A DNA stretch of 64,000 bases, from positions 23,906,001 through 23,970,000 of the forward strand of contig NC_057847.1 of NCBI RefSeq assembly GCF_910594005.1, given 5' to 3'. Origin of the DNA: Cervus elaphus (lineage: Eukaryota; Chordata; Mammalia; Artiodactyla; Cervidae). Shown in pieces: positions 58,576-64,000 of the stretch; the stretch's first letter is position 1, and each line of letters begins with the position of its first letter. The notes under the pieces were generated by a model. The model was not told the origin of the DNA and made no database searches. It worked only from the letters and a program-made list of their open reading frames with translations. The translations under genes were made by a program, and so were the position numbers.

Positions 58576-60054
58576 TATTGGACTTAGTAGAGGGTGGTGT
58601 TTAGAAAACTTCTTTCAATCTTACATTATATGAACCTTTATGTAATCATAAATTATCATAGTAATCATAAGTATGGCTAAAGTTTAGGTTTTACACACAG
58701 TTTCATCACTCAATTTAAAACATTTTATCTAATTATACAAATATTTTTAAAATACATATTAAATAATGAATTTGATACTGGCTTGGGGTAACCATGCAAT
58801 ACCTTTTTATTTTGATGTGATATTCTTTTGATAAGAAGATAAATTAGTCATTTCTCATCAACGACTAATTTTACAGTATTGTGTCAAATACTGGAGGAGA
58901 TAAGGAAGGAGTGAAGGGTGGGTGGATCAGACTTGGGGGGAAAGAGAAGAAAAACAGGAACAGAAGAAACATTAAAAAATAAGAAAGATCCTCAAAAATA
59001 TACTTATTAAAAGATGTATTCAATGAACAGTGAAGAGTTTTTGGAAATTATGATCCCTGAAATTTTTTTAAAGTAGTAGAATGGTTGGAAGATAAAGTTG
59101 AGAAAAATTCCCAGCAATCAGATTTTTAAAATAAACATATGACTGTGGAAAAAGTAAGATGAAAAATTCAGATAACCTGTTTGGAAAGTTTATCTTTTGA
59201 TCATAGCTGCTTCACAAAGAAAGAATGAAGAAAGAGGTGGGGAGGAAATCATTGACGCTAAAACTGGAAAAGAACACAGTGGAGAAAGACATGGGGTTCC
59301 ATATATGAGGGCTTTTCAAGTATCTAGCATAGTAAGTGAAAAAAAGGGTGATATCAAAGCTCATAATCATAAAATTTCAGAACTCTGGAAACAGGAAAGG
59401 AAATCCCCCAAATTTGGGCCACATAACAAAGGATAGCATAGGAAATGTTAACAGCAAAATTGGAAACAAGAAGACATCAAAGCAATGCCTCCAAAGTACT
59501 GAAGGAAAGTCATTTGCATATAAGAGTTGTATTCTCAGATGAACTGCTGATCAAATGTAAAGACAGATTAAAACATTTGTGGAAATGCAAAGATCAAACA
59601 AGATGATCTCCTCTGACTTTTTGTATTAGGAAGCCAATAGACTAGAGGCTTACTGCTCAAAGGGTAGTACCACACAAACGGGTGGTAAAACGAGAAGAGA
59701 AGGTTTGGAATCCAGTGCAGAAAGAGGCACAAGGAATCTACATGCTGAATGCAAAGGGAGCTATGCGGCTACAGCTGTGAGGCAGTCTAGACTGTGGTAA
59801 GTTGAAAGGAGGATTCTGGAAGGGGATGTATCCAAGAAAATGTGTACTTGATTTATTTGATTGTAGTCAGAGAGAATTTACCCCTTTGTCCAAGATTTGG
59901 GGATAAGCTAGAACAAAAAACAGAAAACTAAGCAAATGAGAGTATTAATTCAGGGAAAACAACAAAGAAGATAATAATGGAAATATCATACCATGTGGCT
60001 CATAGGCAGGAAGCTGATGAAAGCCAAACTCCATCATTAGTGGTAGGAAACTAA
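58576..60054. other. Mostly unassigned AT-rich DNA
   Basis: No gene was seen. The part near 59340-59600 ('caaagctcataatcataaaatttcagaac', 'caaagtactgaaggaaagtc') faintly resembles L1/HAL1 ORF1 3' text in sense orientation. The 79-codon frame at 59197-59436 is lysine- and glutamate-rich and unrecognised. Confidence 0.45.
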
Positions 60055-60254
60055 TCTCAGATGGTAAAGAATCTGCCTGCAATGTGGGAGACCTGGATTC
60101 GATCCCTGGGTTGTGAAGATCCCCTGGAGGAGGGCATGGCAACCCGCTCCAGTATTCTTGCCTGGAGAATCCCCATGGACAGAGGAGCCTGGCGGGCTAC
60201 AGTCCATGGGGGTTGCAAAGAGTCAGACAGGACAGAGCAATGAAGCACACAGCA
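60055..60254 (+). mobile_element. Bov-tA SINE lacking the start of the head
   Basis: Begins ctcagatggtaaagaatctgcc, about 17 bases into the tRNA head. The B box gattcgatccc (60096-60106) has one mismatch. The body and the tail (gcaaagagtcagacaggacagagc...cacagcac) are complete. The tail runs into an antisense SINE without a clean duplication. Confidence 0.9.
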
Positions 60255-60475
60255 CATGGACTGTAGTCCTCCAGGGGATCTCCCCAATCCAGGGAGTGGA
60301 CCCAGTTCTCCCGCGTTGCAGGCAGATTCTTTACCGTCTGAGCCACAAGGGAAGCCCAAGAATACTGGAGAGGGTAACCTAGTCCTTCTCCAGGGGAATT
60401 CCCAACCCAGGAATCGAACCTGGGTCTCCTGCATTGTAGGCAGATTCCTTACCAGCTGAGCTACTAGGGAAGCCC
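60255..60475 (-). mobile_element. BOV-A2-like dimer, antisense, without tail
   Basis: Two reverse monomers, each ending in a tRNA-like head (gagccacaagggaagccc at 60341-60358; gctactagggaagccc at 60460-60475). The left end starts abruptly at catggactgtag (60255-60266), the reverse complement of ctacagtccatg (60197-60208) in the neighbouring sense copy. The SINE tail expected on the left is missing. Confidence 0.85.
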
Positions 60476-60516
60476 TAAAGAGTCGGACAAGACTGAGCGA
60501 CCAGGCACAGCACAAA
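60476..60516 (+). mobile_element. Isolated Bov-tA tail, sense
   Basis: taaagagtcggacaagactg...gcacagcac is a second sense SINE tail directly abutting the antisense dimer, with no body of its own. It may belong to the sense copy at 60055 if the dimer was inserted into it, or mark a rearrangement. Confidence 0.75.
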
Positions 60517-60529
60517 GCTGGAAAAAAAG

Positions 60530-61320
60530 CATTTTAAATTGAGGTGTAGTCAATATGGACTCCCAGGTGGCTCAGTAGTAAAGAATCCACTGCCAAGCAG
60601 ATGAAGGTTTGATCTCTGGGTTAGGAAGATCTCCTGGAGAAGGAAATGGCAACCCACTCCAGTATTCTTGCTGAGAAATCCCATGGACAGAGGAGCCTGG
60701 CCAGCTACAGTCCATGGAGTTGCAAAGAGGTGGACCAACTTAGCGACTAAACAACAAACAAAACTTGGTTGATGTACAATATTGTATGTTTCAACTGTAC
60801 AATATAGTGATTCACAAATTTTAAAGCCTATATTGCACTTATAAACATTGGCTGTATTTCCCGTGTTGTCCAATGTGTCCTGTAGCTTATTTATTTTATA
60901 TACCATAGCTTGCGTTTCTTAATCCCCTACCCCTACCTTGCCCCTTCCTCCTTCCCTCTCCCTACTGGTGAGCACCTTTGTTCTCTACATCTGTGAATCT
61001 GTGTCTTTTTTGTTATCATCACAAGTTTGTTTTATTTTTTAGATTCCACATATAAGAGATATAGTATAGTATTTGTCTTTCTCTGATGACTTATTTCACT
61101 TGCAAAATACTCACTAAATCCATCCGCACTGCTGCAAATGGCAAAATTTCATTCTTTTTATGGCTGAGTATTCCAGTGTATATGTATGCACCATATCTTC
61201 TTTATGCAGTCCTCTATTGATGGGCACGGGTTGCTTCCACATCTTGGCAATTGTGAATAATGCTGCTAGGATCACTGGGGTGCGTGTATCTTTTCAAATT
61301 AGTGTTTTCATTTTGAAAAA
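60530..61320 (-). mobile_element. L1 3' end, antisense, split by a SINE
   Basis: 'aaattgaggtgtagtcaatat' (left of the SINE) and 'gttgatgtacaatattgtatgtttcaactgtacaatatagtgattcac' (right of it) together give the L1 3' terminus in reverse. This is followed by 3' UTR and ORF2 C-terminal text to 'aattgtgaataatgctgctaggatcactggggtgcgtgtatc'. It is more diverged than the L1 at 57679. Confidence 0.85.
60557..60763 (+). mobile_element. Bov-tA SINE inside the antisense L1
   Basis: Complete head (ggactcccaggtggctcagtagt), damaged B-box region (ggtttgatctc), body and an A/C-rich tail (gcgactaaacaacaaacaaaac). It is nested in the L1, so it is younger than that copy. Confidence 0.93.
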
Positions 61321-61749
61321 AAATTTTAAGAGTAGTGTAAGGATATTATTCAGAAACATAACCACAAATAATAGAACAAATTAGAAGAGTTACAGGTGGG
61401 TGCCTCTGGAGAGGACTCAGGAGGGAAAAGTTGAGTCAGGGGCCGCAGTTCTCAATTTTAAGCCTCCAAATATTTTGCCTTTTTAAACTGTTATTTATGT
61501 ACATCTTTACAAGAGTTTAAAAAAATAAAAGGATTAAAATAAGTAGAATCAAGATATAAAAATAAATTTTAGAATCAGATGCATGTATGATAGTGAATGT
61601 GTATTTCAAATTTAATGAAAAAACCTCACTAAATAATCTTTCAAGTCTTGTCATTTCAAGATAATATACCTTTTAAGGAAGAACAATCAGAGGACTGTGA
61701 TCAAATGATATTGCCTCAGTATTTTAAAAAGTGGTTTTTAAGGTAGTTT
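61321..61749. other. Unassigned AT-rich DNA
   Basis: No gene or named repeat was seen. An A run at the left edge may derive from the adjacent L1. Confidence 0.5.
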
Positions 61750-61756
61750 CAATTAT

Positions 61757-61972
61757 GTGGTGGTGCAGTTAGTAAAGAATTCACCTGCCAATGAAGGAGA
61801 CGCAAGAGATGAGGGTTTGAGCCCTGGGTTGGGAAGATCCCCTGGAGGAGGAAATGGCAACCCACTCCAGTATTCTTGCCTGGAAAAGTCCATGGACAGA
61901 GGAACCTGGCAGGCCACAGTCCATGGAGTCGCAAAGAGTCGGACACAACTGAGGACATACACACATGCACAA
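61757..61972 (+). mobile_element. Bov-tA SINE
   Basis: The head (gtggtgcagttagtaaagaattcacctgcc) is partly damaged. The B-box region is ggtttgagccc, the body is well preserved and the tail is 'gaggacatacacacatgcac'. Overlapping frames of 69-87 codons on both strands are SINE translations. Confidence 0.93.
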
Positions 61973-61979
61973 CTGTGTT

Positions 61980-63776
61980 AAGTATACACACTTATACTTC
62001 AAAATAAGTGTGTTGTATTCTTCTTTATTACGTATATCAATCACTCTTTCCCAAGTATATGTTCATCCTTATGAGTATTTAGAAACAACACTGGTTAAGC
62101 ACAAGATCTTCAGTCCTCAGAGATTTAAAAAATTCATTCCCCATGTTTTCCAGATGTCTATCTGGTAGAATTCATCATTGATTTCTTTTCAACTCACTAT
62201 TTGAATAGTTTTTCCCATCTGTAAATATGAATATCTCCAAACAGAGGCTCACAACATATTTCAGCTAAGACACAAACATTTCCATGGGACAGAAAACTGC
62301 ACTTTATTCAAACAACAGATTAGGGATGAAATAGTGGTTTTAAGGTTGTTCTTGACATTTAAAAAAGCCTGAAGTATTTTTATCCCATTGCTGCCTGTTG
62401 TTTCTCTAGATACCTAATAACTTTGAAGAGAAGATCCTAGCATATTATATATACTGAAACCCTGTCCAATGCAAAGTGATATTTTTCTTTCTATTTTTCA
62501 TTTCTGAATGCTGGCTCCAGTCAACAATATAATCATTTTCTCTTATTGAGTTTCTTATAAAATGTGTCCTTGTTAGATTCATTGATGACTATACATTACT
62601 GAGGCACCTGATAAAATTTCATTGTTATTACCACCACACAGGAAATGCTTTATGCTGGATGAAAATAACTACTTCTCAAGAAGAAGGTGAAACTAGGCAT
62701 AATGCAAAATTCCAGAGAATGGCATCCGTACCCAAAAACTAATCATCAGGAATTGCTACCCTCAAATCAATTCAATATCATTCTCCACTAAGACGTACTG
62801 TATCACTCCAGCTTGACCTGGGTTTTTTGGCTAAAAAGAGAAAAAAAAAAGATGAGTTTTCTCACTTTAAACACTTAACAATTTAAGCTCTTCAAAAGAA
62901 TTCTGATGCTCTCATGACTAGCCTGGGCAGTGCACCTCCTAAATCACTCTGGATAGTTTTCAGTGGCCTGTATCTGATTAACTTGAATTGATTTGGGCTA
63001 GAAGATTTGTTAAAACAACTGAAGTCAAATAGTGACTTTGTATTTGCAGGGTTGAATAATATATAGCCCATATTATATACGTATGTACATATATATATAT
63101 ATATATAACCCAAGTTCTTTTTCCTTTTGTATTTGGGGTATCAAAATAAATTATTATATCACTGAATTCTCCTATTTACTGAGAAATGCTGAAGTAGTCT
63201 CTTTTATTTTGCCAGAATTATAGGCTTCCTGAAATTCCTAAAGCACCACACTGACAAAAACAACAAAAGATACATTTACTTAAGTTTATTCAAAGGTTAT
63301 GGATTATTCCTAGGAGGTCCAGCTTAAAAGGAAAATAGAATGTTAAAACTTGAAAATCTGACAGGACATACCCTTACATGATAATTTATTTTTCAGTTAA
63401 ATTCCATCTAAGCCTGTGCTGTACCTTATAGAGATACTGTTCCAAAAAATAAAGTTAAATTTTCTTCTTGGTGGGAAATGGTTTCTAAAATCAATTTCTT
63501 ATTTAAAATTAGAATGTTAATTCCAAATAATGAAAGTATTCCGAACCCCACATAGATCTGATAACAGCAAATTTATGAATCAATCTTTCATACTGAATTT
63601 TAATTTTAAAAATTAAGACACTTAAAGCTAGCACTTTCTGCATAAAATATGGCATATTGTACTGCAACACTTCCTCACTCAGTCTAATCTGAATAAGAGA
63701 TTATTTTCAATCAACATCATTTCATTTCCTAACCTATGCATAAGAACTCTAATTAGGTATTACTAATAAGAGATTA
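61980..63776. other. Unassigned AT-rich DNA
   Basis: About 1.8 kb without a recognised gene or repeat. A (ta)n run of about 19 bp lies at 63089-63107. Confidence 0.55.
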
Positions 63777-64000
63777 GGGCTTCCCAGGTGGCGCTAGTGA
63801 TAAAGAACCCACCTGCTAATGCAGGAGACATAATGAGACTCAGGTTCAATCCCTGGATTGGGAAGATCCCTTAGAGGAGGGCAGGGCAATCCACTCCAGT
63901 ATTCTTGCCTGGGGGATCCCATGGTCAGACAGCCTGGTGAGCTACAGTCCATAAGTTCTCAAAGAGTTGGACACGACTTAAGCAACTTAGCACACATGTA
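63777..64000 (+). mobile_element. Bov-tA SINE, cut by the window end
   Basis: Full head gggcttcccaggtggcgctagtg, B-box-like ggttcaatccc (63843-63853), body and a tail starting gcaacttagcacacatg at the window edge. The 3' end and target-site duplication lie outside. Confidence 0.94.

Noticed and set aside
1..64000. CRISPR array, operon, phage or plasmid features
   Set aside because: No regularly spaced direct repeats with unique spacers, no compact gene arrays and no prokaryotic signals. The repeat content is that of a ruminant nuclear genome.

Overview
The window is ruminant nuclear DNA, almost certainly from a bovid (cattle, buffalo, sheep or goat). The evidence is the mixture of mobile elements. 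Bov-tA and BOV-A2 SINEs (tRNA-Glu-derived heads with a BovB-derived body), a CHR-type SINE, BovB (RTE-clade) LINE copies and 5'-truncated ruminant L1 copies lie on a background of older mammalian MIR, L2, L1M and LTR/MaLR-type relics. I cannot decide the species from the sequence.

I found no protein-coding gene, no functional RNA gene and no CRISPR, operon or prokaryotic feature. The longest open frames come from repeats (BovB reverse transcriptase remnants near 26.4-28.2 kb, the L1 ORF2 C-terminus near 58.0-58.6 kb, SINE translations) or are short and unrecognisable. The window is best read as intergenic or deep intronic DNA. Elements inserted at different ages and in both orientations account for roughly a third of it, and the rest is AT-rich sequence I cannot assign.

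Layout. 0-9.6 kb: L1M relic, opposed Bov-tA/BOV-A2 pair, CHR SINE, L1M 3' end, two MIRs, BovB tail. 9.6-22.5 kb: mostly unassigned DNA with MIR, L2 and one LTR-like relic, a CTCF-like motif (10.0 kb) and G-rich motifs. 22.5-29.5 kb: Bov-tA, LTR-like relic, a 46-bp BovB stub, a 1.8-kb 5'-truncated BovB and an antisense L1. 29.5-44.9 kb: AT-rich DNA, antisense L1, L2, two abutting LTR-like relics and a 60-bp tandem duplication. 44.9-52.1 kb: a cluster of Bov-tA insertions, including one with an inverted core and one BovB/Bov-tA chimera, plus a small CpG-rich island at 49.1-49.3 kb. 52.1-58.6 kb: a 3-kb L1M relic invaded by a younger antisense L1, then another antisense L1. 58.6-64 kb: nested and inverted SINEs inside an antisense L1, and two more Bov-tA copies, the last cut by the window end.

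The most informative observations concern retrotransposon mechanism: a BovB-SINE chimera within one target-site duplication, a palindromic filler at a BovB 5' junction and an internally inverted SINE. There is no gene system here. Repeat names are from memory of consensus sequences and were not checked by a database search.
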